Below are positions 52,923 to 61,930 of a stretch of 64,000 nt of DNA, piece after piece. The notes under the pieces were generated by a model. The model was given only the letters and a program-made list of their open reading frames with translations. It searched no databases and was not told the DNA's origin. Made by a program: the position numbers and the translations under genes. Each line of letters opens with the position of its first letter. Position 1 is the first letter of the stretch. Source of the stretch: Acidobacteria bacterium Mor1 (lineage in GTDB: Bacteria; Acidobacteriota; Polarisedimenticolia; Polarisedimenticolales; Polarisedimenticolaceae); assembly GCA_001664505.1 (NCBI GenBank), contig CP011806.1:4008815-4072814 (forward strand), given 5' to 3'.

Positions 52923-55031
52923 CTACCAGATGAAATCCCGCGCGATCTCGCGCTTGTCGTATCCGCTGAGGATGTGCATCACCCTTATACGCTTCAATGT
53001 CGTCGGAGACAACGTCCCAATGGGGACGTGGAGGATCTTGCGCCCGAGCCGTCCCGCCAGCCGATGGAAGACGGCTCGAGGTGGCCGGGCAGCGACGTGG
53101 ACGACGACCCGCTCCTGGGAGTAGTCGAGGGCGGCCAGGAGCAAGACCTCTGATTTGCGCTCGGCGCCGCGGTAGTCGGCGTCGGTCCAAACGTCCAGCA
53201 TGCGGCGTGGCGGGGACGAGAGCATGAAGCCGCCGTAGGTCGTTCGGCAGATGCCCGGACCGACCACTCCCTGGGCCGGCTCGGTGCAGTAGAACGCCAT
53301 GTCCGATTCCTGCTCATGTTCTCCCAGCCACGTTTGGCAATGCGGGTACCGTCCTTCTCCTTCGTCATCCTCGTCGAAGATGATCACCACCGAAGAGATG
53401 CCGCCGGGAACCCGGCCGAGCTCGCGGACCCAGATCTTACCCTCGGTCCAGTGGCGGATCGTCTCGCGGACATCGATGCCGTCGAGCACCGAGGTGGTGA
53501 ACGGCGTGGTCCGGGATCGATCCTCGGAGAGAATCAGTTTACCTCGTTGTTTGAGGTGGCGGCCGAAGTTTTCGACGATCAGGTCTTCCGGCGGGTAGGA
53601 GCAGATCGAATCACCGTCGAACTGCGTCAGCCATTCGCCGGGAAAGCGCTCGCTGCCGCGACTGCGCAACAGGCTGGCCCAGGCCGGTCTTTTGACGCGC
53701 TGCCGCCGTTTCTGGATCTTGATCCGCCGCACCCCGTCGAACAATTCTTCGGCGCTGATGCGTGCGGTCGGCGCGTCCGCGGCCTTCTCCGGCTGCCAGG
53801 GGTAGCCGGTGGCCAGGCGGTGCATCTCCCAGGCGAAGTTCTCCGAGACGCATCCCCTGGCGGCGACCAGCAGATCGTAGAGGTCGACGACCAGGTGGCC
53901 GGAGAGCCGGGCCAGGTTGCGGCTGTAGCGCGCGAAGTTGCGGCGCTGCCAGCGTTCGACCTTCTCGTCGGGGGCCGCGGCGACAAGAGCGCCTTCCGCC
54001 TCGCGGAAAAGGGCCCATTGCAGTCGTAGACGGTCGGTGGGCCCGGGAGTGGGAGCTGCCTCGTCCTCGTTGTCGTCGTCGGCGACATCCTCGTCCGGTG
54101 TATCGGCGCCTTCACCGGGGGAGGTTTCTTCGGTGCCGGCAAGCCAGGATTCCCAGCTCGCCCAACCTCCTCGACGAGCGGCCCGGTCGACGGCGTCCTG
54201 CAGGCGTGAAGGTTGGTCGCCCCGTCCTCCGCTCAACACGCGGAAGGGACCGAAGTCGCGACCGGCGGCTTTCGGTGTGTCGTCTTGCGGCTCTGCCGGC
54301 AACTCGTCTCGCCGCATCTCGTAGGCGGCGAGGTAGAACGGAACCTCGCTCAGGATCTCCTGCATGGAATCCGGATGGAGATGGAACAGCCGCGCGTTGG
54401 CGCGCCGGGGTGGAGTCAGCGGTTCGGCCTGAGGCTTCGTCAGGGCGGCGGCCACCGAGTGCACGTGGTGCATGCCGCAGACCAGCAGCACTCGCTCGGC
54501 ACCTTCGTCAACCGCACGCCTGCCGTGGAACGCCATCGACGCTTCCCGCCTCAGGTCGAGGCGGTCGGCGGTACGCGGGGTCTTCTCGAAGGCCTGGTAG
54601 ACCGGGCCGAGCCCGACCCGGGTCACGGCGTAGGCGTCAGGCGCCGGGTCCCGGTAGTCGGCGTAGCCGTCGACATCAAGATCGGCACAGATCAGCGGGA
54701 TGTCGTGCTCCTGCGCCAGTCGCCCGGCTTCGACCAACGGATCGCCGGGGTGAACCGGTAGGCAGATGGTCCCGCCGCGGCCGCTCTCGTACAGGAGAAC
54801 CGAGATTGCGGGGAGTCGCAGGAGTCCCTGTTGCCACACCGTCTCCATGGACGACGGGATCTCGACCACGACCGCATCAGGATCGAGTTGGTCGAAGGCC
54901 AGCCGCACCATGTCCGCCAGCTCTATCCGTTCGTGGAGCGCCGGCAGCAGGTGAACGACCGCCGGATCACGGCCGTCGCGGGGAATCTCGACGTCGACGG
55001 TGTAGAGGCCGCGCCCGGGGAGCGAGCCCAC
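52923..55031 (-). CDS. 702-aa protein with TraB/EreA-like N-terminal domain, partner of MoxR ATPase
   Basis: Residues 1-200 resemble TraB/ChaN/EreA-type domains (compare DUF5682): a first motif DAVVVEIPSSME at 52-63, repeated beta-alpha units, and GMHHVHSVAAAL at 186-197. A low-complexity Asp/Glu/Pro linker spans about 280-330. The C-terminal 350 residues form an unrecognised domain with conserved-looking segments LSGHLVVDLYDLLVAARG, FAWEMHRLA and ARPPRAVFHRLAGRLG. No membrane helix. The GTG start at 55031 is 4 bp after the MoxR stop. MoxR ATPases with a TraB-like protein occur in ternary conflict systems that usually add a VWA protein, which is not seen here. The function is unknown. Confidence 0.6.
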   Translation of the reverse strand: MGSLPGRGLYTVDVEIPRDGRDPAVVHLLPALHERIELADMVRLAFDQLDPDAVVVEIPSSMETVWQQGLLRLPAISVLLYESGRGGTICLPVHPGDPLVEAGRLAQEHDIPLICADLDVDGYADYRDPAPDAYAVTRVGLGPVYQAFEKTPRTADRLDLRREASMAFHGRRAVDEGAERVLLVCGMHHVHSVAAALTKPQAEPLTPPRRANARLFHLHPDSMQEILSEVPFYLAAYEMRRDELPAEPQDDTPKAAGRDFGPFRVLSGGRGDQPSRLQDAVDRAARRGGWASWESWLAGTEETSPGEGADTPDEDVADDDNEDEAAPTPGPTDRLRLQWALFREAEGALVAAAPDEKVERWQRRNFARYSRNLARLSGHLVVDLYDLLVAARGCVSENFAWEMHRLATGYPWQPEKAADAPTARISAEELFDGVRRIKIQKRRQRVKRPAWASLLRSRGSERFPGEWLTQFDGDSICSYPPEDLIVENFGRHLKQRGKLILSEDRSRTTPFTTSVLDGIDVRETIRHWTEGKIWVRELGRVPGGISSVVIIFDEDDEGEGRYPHCQTWLGEHEQESDMAFYCTEPAQGVVGPGICRTTYGGFMLSSPPRRMLDVWTDADYRGAERKSEVLLLAALDYSQERVVVHVAARPPRAVFHRLAGRLGRKILHVPIGTLSPTTLKRIRVMHILSGYDKREIARDFIW

Positions 55032-55035
55032 CGGG

Positions 55036-55878
55036 TCAGTCCGTGGTGAGGTAGCGGGCGGCGTCCTCGCCCAGCACGTGGACCACCGACTGCTGGACCG
55101 CGTCGGTCAGGGATGCCTCGGAGGCGGCAAGCATCTTCAGCGCGTAGCGCGCGATGTTGACCCCGTCGCGGACGGTGAAGGGCTCGTCGGCGGCGTGGGC
55201 CGCCTGGAGGAATCCGGTGACGTAGTCGAGGATCTCACCGTCGGCGAAGGGCAGGTTCTCCGCCAGGATCATCCGCTCCTCGTCGCTCTCCGGGAAGTCC
55301 AGAATGATCTGGGGCTGGAGCCTGGAGTGGATGTACTCGGGAATCTCGTAGGTCGAGGCGTCGTCGTTGAGGGTCGCCACGATGCGGAAGTCCGGCGAGG
55401 CCTTGACCTTGACCCCGGCGACGATCGATTCGACGTAGCGGCGGTTGTCCAGAAGCGGCGCCAGGGATGCCCACGACTTCTCGGACATGCGGTTGCCCTC
55501 GTCGAGGATGCAGATCCCACCGGAGAGCATGGCGCTGACCAGCGCCGAGGCCACGTAGCGGATCGAGCCTTCCCCATCGACCACGGGCGTGATCAACAGA
55601 TCTTCAGGCCGGGTGTCCATGGTGGCCTGGAAGATGTAGACGTCGCGTTCGAGGAGTTTGGCCGTGGCGTAGGCCAGGGTGGTCTTACCGACCCCCGGCT
55701 TGCCGAGAAGCCGGGGGTTCATGGGTAAGTCCTGATCGTCGATGACGCTCCAGGCGGCCAGGAGTTGTTTCATCGTCTCCTGCTGGCCGACCCAAGCGAT
55801 GTCGAGCTCATCCGGGTGGGCGAGATGAAGGGTGACCCCTTCGATCTCGACGGTCCGCGGTCGCTTGCCTTTCGTCAT
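55036..55878 (-). CDS. MoxR/CbbQ-type AAA+ ATPase, 280 aa
   Basis: Walker A GKPGVGKT is at residues 59-66, Walker B ICILDE at 122-127, and the sensor-1 region IVATLNDD near 170. The pattern EGSIRYVASALVSAMLSGGICILDEGNRM is typical of MoxR/CbbQ/NorQ proteins, which remodel or activate partner proteins, classically with a VWA protein. No VWA gene is beside it. It starts 22 bp after the rocD stop without a ribosome site, and its stop is 4 bp before the 702-aa gene. It therefore probably powers that protein. Confidence 0.85.
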   Translation of the reverse strand: MTKGKRPRTVEIEGVTLHLAHPDELDIAWVGQQETMKQLLAAWSVIDDQDLPMNPRLLGKPGVGKTTLAYATAKLLERDVYIFQATMDTRPEDLLITPVVDGEGSIRYVASALVSAMLSGGICILDEGNRMSEKSWASLAPLLDNRRYVESIVAGVKVKASPDFRIVATLNDDASTYEIPEYIHSRLQPQIILDFPESDEERMILAENLPFADGEILDYVTGFLQAAHAADEPFTVRDGVNIARYALKMLAASEASLTDAVQQSVVHVLGEDAARYLTTD

Positions 55879-55900
55879 CGACGCGTCGATCGGTCCGGGC

Positions 55901-57124
55901 TCAGCCCAGTTCCTGGAAGACCTGCTCGATCCGCTCGAAGGCCCAGTCCAGCTCTTCCTGGGTGATGACCAGCGGCGGAGCGAAGCGGATCGTGTCGACG
56001 TGGGTCTCCTTGCAGAGGAGCCCCTTCTGCTTGAGCGCCTCGCAGTACTTGCGGGCGCCGCCGGCGGCGTCGGTCAGCTGCAGGCCGATCCACAGGCCCT
56101 TGCCGCGGATCTCGCGGATCTTGTCGCTCTTGATGGTGTTCAGCTTCTCGAGGAAGTAGGCGCCGAGCTTGGCCGAGTTTTCGACCATGCCCTCGTCGAC
56201 CAGCACCTCGACGGCGGCCTTGGCCACGGCGCAGCCCAGGGGGTTGCCGCCGAAGGTCGAGCCGTGGTCGCCGGGCTTGAACACGTCCATCACTTCGTTG
56301 TTGGCCAGGATCGCCGAGACCGGGTAGAAGCCGCCCGAGAGCGCCTTGCCGATCACGACGATGTCGCCGCGGACATCTTCATGCCAGGAGGCGAACAGCT
56401 TGCCGGTGCGGCCGAGGCCGGACTGGATCTCGTCGGTGATCATCAGGGCGTTGTGCTGCTTGCACAGACCGTCGAGGGCCTTGAGGTAGCCCTCCCCGGG
56501 CCCGATGATGCCGCTCTCACCCTGGATCGGCTCGATCAGCACGCCGACGGTGTTCTCGTTGAACGCGGCCTTGGCCGCTTCGAGATCGCCGTAGGGCAGC
56601 AGCTTGAAGCCCGGGGTGAAGGGACCGAAGCCCTGCTTGTACTGGTCGTCGTCGGAGAAGCCGACGATGGTGGTGGTGCGGCCGTGGAAGTTGCCGGTGA
56701 AGACCAGGATCTCCGCCTTGTCCTCGGCGACACCCTTGACCGTGTAACCCCACTTGCGGGCCGCCTTGATGGCGGTCTCGACCGCCTCGGCGCCGGAGTT
56801 CATCGGCAGCATCTTGTCGTAGCCGGTCAGCTTGCAGACCGTCTCGTAGAGCGGGCCGAGCTGGTCGTTACGGAAGGCCCGGGAGGTCAGGGTGACCTTG
56901 TGGGCCTGGTCGATCAGCGCCTGGCGAATCTTGGGGTGGCCGTGGCCCTGGTTGACCGCGGAGTAGGCGGCGAGGAAGTCCAGGTACTTGTCGCCCTGAA
57001 CGTCCCAGACCCACACGCCCTCGGCCTTTGAGATAACCACATCCAGCGGATGGTAGTTGTGAGCACCGAAATCATCTTCGAGGCCGATCAGTTTGTCGGC
57101 GGCAGAAGACTTCACGCTATCCAT
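55901..57124 (-). CDS. rocD: Ornithine aminotransferase
   Basis: A class-III aminotransferase of 407 aa with SGAEAVETAIKAARKWGY, NFHGRTTTIVGFS, the catalytic-Asp motif LMITDEIQSGLGRTG, the PLP-Lys segment VVIGKALSGGFYPVSA, and GDHGSTFGGNPLG. The match to ornithine-oxo-acid transaminases (RocD) is strong across the chain. It converts ornithine and 2-oxoglutarate to glutamate-semialdehyde and glutamate. GGAGGA precedes the ATG. The MoxR gene follows after 22 bp, an unexpected neighbour. Confidence 0.92.
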   Translation of the reverse strand: MDSVKSSAADKLIGLEDDFGAHNYHPLDVVISKAEGVWVWDVQGDKYLDFLAAYSAVNQGHGHPKIRQALIDQAHKVTLTSRAFRNDQLGPLYETVCKLTGYDKMLPMNSGAEAVETAIKAARKWGYTVKGVAEDKAEILVFTGNFHGRTTTIVGFSDDDQYKQGFGPFTPGFKLLPYGDLEAAKAAFNENTVGVLIEPIQGESGIIGPGEGYLKALDGLCKQHNALMITDEIQSGLGRTGKLFASWHEDVRGDIVVIGKALSGGFYPVSAILANNEVMDVFKPGDHGSTFGGNPLGCAVAKAAVEVLVDEGMVENSAKLGAYFLEKLNTIKSDKIREIRGKGLWIGLQLTDAAGGARKYCEALKQKGLLCKETHVDTIRFAPPLVITQEELDWAFERIEQVFQELG

Positions 57125-57298
57125 GACGATCCTCCGCGGCAGTCGTATGCCAGGGTGGGCTCCGAGGTGAGCCGAGTTGTCTTTTGGGGCGCCGGGACCG
57201 GGTTTCCGCGCGGGGGCCGGCTACCTGGAGACAGAGTCGCAGCATAGCATCCGGGCCCGCCGCCGCCCACAGCCGCCAAGTCCTTGAAAGAGGGCAGC
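57125..57298. other. Divergent spacer between rocD and the MMPL exporter
   Basis: This gap holds the rocD ribosome site at its left end and leads into the MMPL promoter at its right end. No ORF with supporting features is seen. A GC-rich tract at 57190-57235 may form a hairpin, but it lacks a T-run. Confidence 0.5.
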
Positions 57299-57327
57299 TT
57301 GACGGCCCGGGCAGGGCCAGAAATAAT
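57299..57327 (+). promoter_or_regulatory. Promoter of a leaderless MMPL transcript
   Basis: TTGACG (57299-57304), an exact 17-bp spacer, and AATAAT (57322-57327) precede the ATG at 57337 by 9 bp. No Shine-Dalgarno lies in between. This is the best promoter seen in the window. Confidence 0.65.
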
Positions 57328-57336
57328 CGCGCCTTC

Positions 57337-59925
57337 ATGGATTCCCCACCGAGCGAGCCACAAGTGCCCGGAAAGAAGCAACGGCTGTTGCTGCAGATCG
57401 AGCGTTTCAGCCGCAACCACTACAAACTCGTCTTCCTTATCACCCTGATTGCGGTGGTCGCCGCGGTCTGGATCGGGTCGCGGCTCAAGCTGGAATCCGA
57501 CGTCCTGGAGCTGTTTCCCGACGGGAACCCCACGGTCAGCGCCTTCAAATCGGCGGTTCAGGACTTCGGCTCGCTGGAGTACCTGATCGTGCTGCTCCAG
57601 GCGGAAAGCGAGGAGCAGGCCGAGAACCTGGCGGACTTCGCCGACGTCTTCGCTTCGGGGCTCGAGGCCGAGGCGGAGCTGATCGAGTTCGTCGAGTACC
57701 GCTTCAGCCCCGACGCCGAGTTCCTCGAAGTTTTCTTTGAAAACGCGCTCCTTTTTCTGGAGCCCGAGCAACTACCGGAGCTGGCGGCCAAGTTCGGCGA
57801 CGACGCGATCCGGGAGCAGATCCGCCAGAACCGGCTGGTCCTGGCCTCTCCCACCGGGGACCCCCGCACCGAACTTGTTCAGAACGATCCGCTGGAGCTG
57901 ATGCCGTTCTTCATGAACCGGCTGATGGGCAACCGCGGAGCTTTCAGCGTCGATCTGTCGGCGGGTTACTACCACTCCCGGGACGGCCAGTCCCTGCTGA
58001 TGCTGGTCAAGCCCACCGGGCACCCCCAGGACCTGGACTTCAACGAGGCGCTGTTCGCGGCGGTGACCGCCGCCGAGCAGGAGACCCGGGAGATCCTCGC
58101 CGACGAGATGGAGGAGGGAGCCTCCCTCGGCGTCCAGGCCCGCTACACCGGCAACTACAAGATCGCCATCGAGCAGACCGAGCTGATCCGCGAGGACATC
58201 AGCCAGAACCTGTTCCTCTCGCTGTTCGCCGTCTCGGCGCTCTACTGGCTCTGCTACCGCCGGTTCGCCGCGCTGCTCTACTCGACGGTGCCGCTGCTGA
58301 TCGGCCAGGCGCTGACCTTCGCCGTGGCGTTTTTCGCCCTGGGTCAGCTGAACGCCTCGTCGTCGGCGTTCACCGCGCTCCTGATGGGGCTCGGGACCGA
58401 CTTCACCATCGTGATGTACGCCCGCTACGTCGAGGAGCGGCGGGCGGGCAAGACGCTGGTCCAGGCCACCGAGGCGATGGTCGGCGAAACCGGACTCGGA
58501 GTGTTCACCGGGGCGATCACCTCGGCGGGCACCTTCTTCGCCATGTGCATCAGCCGCTTCCGCGGCCTGTTCGACCTGGGTTTCCTGATCGGTACCGGCA
58601 TTCTGCTGTGTGCCGTGGCGATCATCTTCCTGCTGCCGGCGATGATCACGTGGAATGAGGGAGTGCGGAAGCGCAAGGTCGACTCGGTCAAGAAACTGCA
58701 CCTGCAGTCCTTCGGCCTCGAGTACCTGATCCCGCTGTGCGCCCGCTACAGCAAATCCGCCATCGTGGTGATCGCGGCGATGACCCTGGGCGCGGGTTGG
58801 CTGGCCTGGAACCTGGACCTGGACGATTCTATCCGCAGCCTGCGCAGCGGCGACTCGCCGGCCTATCAGGTGCGGGAAGAGATCTCCCGGACCTTCGACG
58901 CCTCGGGCTCCTACATGATGGCCATCGCCAGCGGTGAGACCCAGGCCGAGGCGCTGGAGCGCACGGCGCAGATCGCCGAACGGCTGCAGCCCTTCATCGA
59001 CGCCGGTTCGATCAGCTCCTACGACTCGGTGCTGACCTACCTGCCCGCCCGGGCCAAGCAGGATGCGATCATCACGGCGCTCCAGGAGCGGGGCGACGAT
59101 GCCTTCGACGCCGAGCGGGTCCGGGAAACGTTCCTCTCGTCGCTGGATGACGTCGGATTCCGCCGCGAGGCCTTCGGGGACTACACGCGGCGCATGGAGC
59201 GCTTCCTCTCGGTGGAGCGCCCGCTGGAACTGACCGATCTCCAGGGCCGCGGCATGGAGCAGCTTCTCGATCGTTACATCCGCGAGGATGACGAGAAGGG
59301 CGTGCGCATCGTGACCTACCTCTTCTCCAACGATCCGGAGTGGAAGCGGCGGCCCCCTGACGGTCTGATCGAACAGCTCACCGGCGGCGACAGCAACATC
59401 ATCGTCACCGGAACCAACGTCATCGGCCAGGAGTTGCGGCGGATCTTCTCCCGTGACGCGAAGCAAGGCGTCGGCGTCGGCCTCTTGATCGTGTTCGTGC
59501 TGCTGGTGATCGACTTCCGCAGCCTGCGCCTGACGTTGATCGCCATGGCCCAGCTGGTCAGCGGTGTGATCATGATGCTGGGGCTGATGAAGATCATCGG
59601 CATGCAGCTCAACTACGCCAACGCCTTCGTCGCGACCATGATCCTGGGGGTTGGCATCGACTACAGCATCCACATGGTGCACCGCATGAACTGGAGCGGC
59701 GGCAAGGTCGAGGAAGGGTTGATGGAGACCGGCAAGGCGGTGGTGCTCGCGGCCCTGACCAACATCGCCGGCTTCGGTACCCTCTGGTTCGGCAACTACC
59801 CGGCGCTACAGAGCTTCGGCAAGGTGGCGACCTTCGGCTCGCTGACCTGCCTGTTCACGTCGCTGACCCTGGTGCCGGCGCTGATGGTGGTCGGCCGCAA
59901 GGATGGTGAGGACGCCCGGGCATGA
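57337..59925 (+). CDS. MMPL/RND-superfamily exporter, 862 aa
   Basis: The layout is the RND plan: one N-terminal helix (LVFLITLIAVVAAVWIG), a periplasmic domain (to about 290), six helices with the motif ALLMGLGTDFTIVMYARYVEE near 350, a second N-helix (about 480) with another periplasmic domain, and a repeated helix set (MILGVGIDYSIHMVHRMNW). The paired GxxxDF/Y motifs mark proton-coupled transport. The closest group appears to be HpnN/MMPL lipid exporters. Substrate unknown. UppP follows by ATGA overlap. The message may be leaderless. A longer ORF start at 57184 is not supported. Confidence 0.85.
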   Translation: MDSPPSEPQVPGKKQRLLLQIERFSRNHYKLVFLITLIAVVAAVWIGSRLKLESDVLELFPDGNPTVSAFKSAVQDFGSLEYLIVLLQAESEEQAENLADFADVFASGLEAEAELIEFVEYRFSPDAEFLEVFFENALLFLEPEQLPELAAKFGDDAIREQIRQNRLVLASPTGDPRTELVQNDPLELMPFFMNRLMGNRGAFSVDLSAGYYHSRDGQSLLMLVKPTGHPQDLDFNEALFAAVTAAEQETREILADEMEEGASLGVQARYTGNYKIAIEQTELIREDISQNLFLSLFAVSALYWLCYRRFAALLYSTVPLLIGQALTFAVAFFALGQLNASSSAFTALLMGLGTDFTIVMYARYVEERRAGKTLVQATEAMVGETGLGVFTGAITSAGTFFAMCISRFRGLFDLGFLIGTGILLCAVAIIFLLPAMITWNEGVRKRKVDSVKKLHLQSFGLEYLIPLCARYSKSAIVVIAAMTLGAGWLAWNLDLDDSIRSLRSGDSPAYQVREEISRTFDASGSYMMAIASGETQAEALERTAQIAERLQPFIDAGSISSYDSVLTYLPARAKQDAIITALQERGDDAFDAERVRETFLSSLDDVGFRREAFGDYTRRMERFLSVERPLELTDLQGRGMEQLLDRYIREDDEKGVRIVTYLFSNDPEWKRRPPDGLIEQLTGGDSNIIVTGTNVIGQELRRIFSRDAKQGVGVGLLIVFVLLVIDFRSLRLTLIAMAQLVSGVIMMLGLMKIIGMQLNYANAFVATMILGVGIDYSIHMVHRMNWSGGKVEEGLMETGKAVVLAALTNIAGFGTLWFGNYPALQSFGKVATFGSLTCLFTSLTLVPALMVVGRKDGEDARA

Positions 59926-60710
59926 TGTTCTGGATTGCGGTCATCCTCGGCATCGTCGAGGGGCTGACCGAGTTCCTCCCGATCTCCTCCACCGGCCACC
60001 TGATCGTGACCAACGATCTGCTGGGTTTCGAGGGGGAGCGCTCCAAGATCTTCGCCATCGTGATCCAGCTCGGTGCGATCCTCTCGGTGGTCTGGGAGTT
60101 TCGCGAGCGGCTGTTCAACGTGGTGCGGGACCTGCCGACCAAGCCCGAGGCCCGGCGTTTCTCCCTGGCGCTGTTCGTGGCGTTCCTGCCTGCGGCGATC
60201 ATCGGCCTCCTGGTTCACGACTTCATCAAGGAACACCTGTTCTCGGTCAAGACCGTGGCCATGGCGCTGATCGCCGGCGCGATCCTGATCTTCGTCGTCG
60301 AGTCGCTGCCCCTCAAGGTGCGGACCAAGAAGGCGGAGAACATCAGCCTGCTCCAGGCTCTCGGCGTCGGTTTCGCCCAGTGCCTGTCGCTGTGGTCCGG
60401 GTTCTCCCGCTCGGCGGCGACGATCCTCGGCGGTCTGGTCTGCGGCCTCGAACGCCGGGCCGCCACCGAGTTCTCGTTCTTCCTGGCGATCCCGATCATG
60501 TTCGCCGCCACGCTCTACGACCTCTACAAGGACTACGAGCATCTGGCGCCGGGCGACGCTGGCTGGCTGGCGCTGTCCTTCGCCGTGTCCTTCGTGGTCG
60601 CCTGGGCCTCGATCCGCTGGCTGCTCAAGTTCGTCTCGAGCCACAGCTTCAAACCCTTCGCGATCTACCGCCTGATCGCCGGCACTGCGCTTCTGATCTA
60701 CGCCTGGTAG
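59922..60710 (+). CDS. uppP: Undecaprenyl-diphosphatase UppP/BacA
   Basis: The chain has the family motif EGLTEFLPISSTGHLIV and the second catalytic region SGFSRSAATI (normally PGxSRSGxT; here the Pro is Ser). About eight helices fill the 262 aa. It dephosphorylates undecaprenyl diphosphate for reuse in cell-wall synthesis. It overlaps the MMPL stop by ATGA and probably shares its mRNA, which puts lipid-carrier recycling beside a lipid-type exporter. Confidence 0.93.
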   Translation: MMFWIAVILGIVEGLTEFLPISSTGHLIVTNDLLGFEGERSKIFAIVIQLGAILSVVWEFRERLFNVVRDLPTKPEARRFSLALFVAFLPAAIIGLLVHDFIKEHLFSVKTVAMALIAGAILIFVVESLPLKVRTKKAENISLLQALGVGFAQCLSLWSGFSRSAATILGGLVCGLERRAATEFSFFLAIPIMFAATLYDLYKDYEHLAPGDAGWLALSFAVSFVVAWASIRWLLKFVSSHSFKPFAIYRLIAGTALLIYAW

Positions 60711-60831
60711 CCGAGACGGCCTCCGGCACTCACCTCCATCCCGCCATCGCGACCCGCGCGATGAGCCCAGCCCTGGGCCCGTGTCGGAGTTGGAGCGCTG
60801 ATACAATGAGCGGCAGAACCACGGAGACGCC

Positions 60832-61377
60832 ATGTGTGTCTACATCCATCTGCTGCTCGAGGATTCCTCCGATCACGCTGAAGCGTCGGTGTTGCTCGGG
60901 TCCTATGACAAGCAGCTGGAAGCCGTCGAGAACCATCGACTACGCCGCCAGCTAGGCGCTTTCTCTCCGTTCCTCACGACCCGGAAGTTCTGCGACTGTG
61001 GTACCGCCGTGGGACACCTGGCTCGCGATGAGGACACCGCGCCGTACACCGAACAGGACATGCGCCGAATGAAACGGAAGGGCTGGACGGCAACGAAGAT
61101 CGAGCGTTGGAAACAAGAGAAGGAACGGCATTGGGGCAGAGATCACCTGCAGGTGGTCGCCGAGCTGGAGAGCTGGGAGCAACTCCTCAAGGCTTTGCTC
61201 CGGAGCGAGGCGCGGATCGGGTTGCTGCTTCACGAGTATCGGGGCTTTATCGCCGAGGAGTCGTTCCGCGTTCAGCGCACGGTCGAGTCTCCAGCGGATG
61301 GCATCGATGCCCGCCGGCTGGCCGAACTTGAGTTGGATGTGGTCTACGCCTGGAGCCGTCGTCCCTGGGCCGCATGA
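60832..61377 (+). CDS. Hypothetical protein, 181 aa
   Basis: GGAG precedes ATG 60832, and a TACAAT box lies at 60802-60807. The chain begins MCVYIHLLLED and has a C-terminal Arg/Trp-rich tail. Residues 50-60 (RKFCDCGTAVG) contain a CxC; the middle is a charged helix (MRRMKRKGWTATKIERWKQEKERHWG). No signal peptide or membrane helix. I do not recognise a family. Confidence 0.55.
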   Translation: MCVYIHLLLEDSSDHAEASVLLGSYDKQLEAVENHRLRRQLGAFSPFLTTRKFCDCGTAVGHLARDEDTAPYTEQDMRRMKRKGWTATKIERWKQEKERHWGRDHLQVVAELESWEQLLKALLRSEARIGLLLHEYRGFIAEESFRVQRTVESPADGIDARRLAELELDVVYAWSRRPWAA

Positions 61378-61402
61378 GACCGACTCGTGCGGGGAGGCTG
61401 CG

Positions 61403-61927
61403 CTAGATCCGCTTCAGATGGCGGCCTACCAAGGCCACCGCGTGATCGAATCCGGCGTCGGTCTCGAACAGGGTTCGTGGGAGCACCTGGAAGAGCGCGG
61501 GCGTCTGATAGATCAGCAGCACCGAGTCGTTCTTGCGATATCCGACGTACTGACTCCAGGGAATCTCTTCCTCGTCGGAATCGTGTTTGCGTAGCCCGGT
61601 GGGGGAGAGTTCGAGTTCGAAGGGGCGCTGAAGAATCTTGTGCTGCCGGTAGGACGCCCGGAACTTGAAAGGGAGCCAGATCAGGAATGCAAGGAGAAGG
61701 CCGAGAAAGAGTCCATAGGGCCAGACATCAGAACCTGGAATCTCGCCCTGGGCCCAGCGGTAGATCGTCCCGATCCCGACCCAGAGGAGCGAAATCAGGA
61801 TGAGCCCGAAGAGTACGACCTTGAGGCCCCGTGGTTTGAGGTGCAGCCATTGGGCGCTCACGAACGCGTCTTCGGGAAGCACCCCTCGCAGGACGATCCG
61901 GGGCGGAGAGGTTGGCGGCCCGTTCAT
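61403..61927 (-). CDS. YcxB-like membrane protein, 174 aa
   Basis: Two hydrophobic helices (LKVVLFGLILISLLWVGIG and WPYGLFLGLLLAFLIWLPF) are followed by an alpha/beta tail with the YcxB-like pattern ELSPTGLRKHDSDEEEIPWSQY, then LLIYQTPALFQVLPRTLF. This is the topology of bacterial YcxB-like proteins, whose function is unknown. It begins 3 bp after the ATP-grasp stop and is the last gene in the right-end operon. Confidence 0.75.
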   Translation of the reverse strand: MNGPPTSPPRIVLRGVLPEDAFVSAQWLHLKPRGLKVVLFGLILISLLWVGIGTIYRWAQGEIPGSDVWPYGLFLGLLLAFLIWLPFKFRASYRQHKILQRPFELELSPTGLRKHDSDEEEIPWSQYVGYRKNDSVLLIYQTPALFQVLPRTLFETDAGFDHAVALVGRHLKRI

Positions 61928-61930
61928 GCG

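Noticed and set aside
57772..59682. 636-aa ORF on the minus strand
   Set aside because: It is antisense to the MMPL exporter; it is His/Asp/Gln-rich with no hydrophobic or catalytic pattern.
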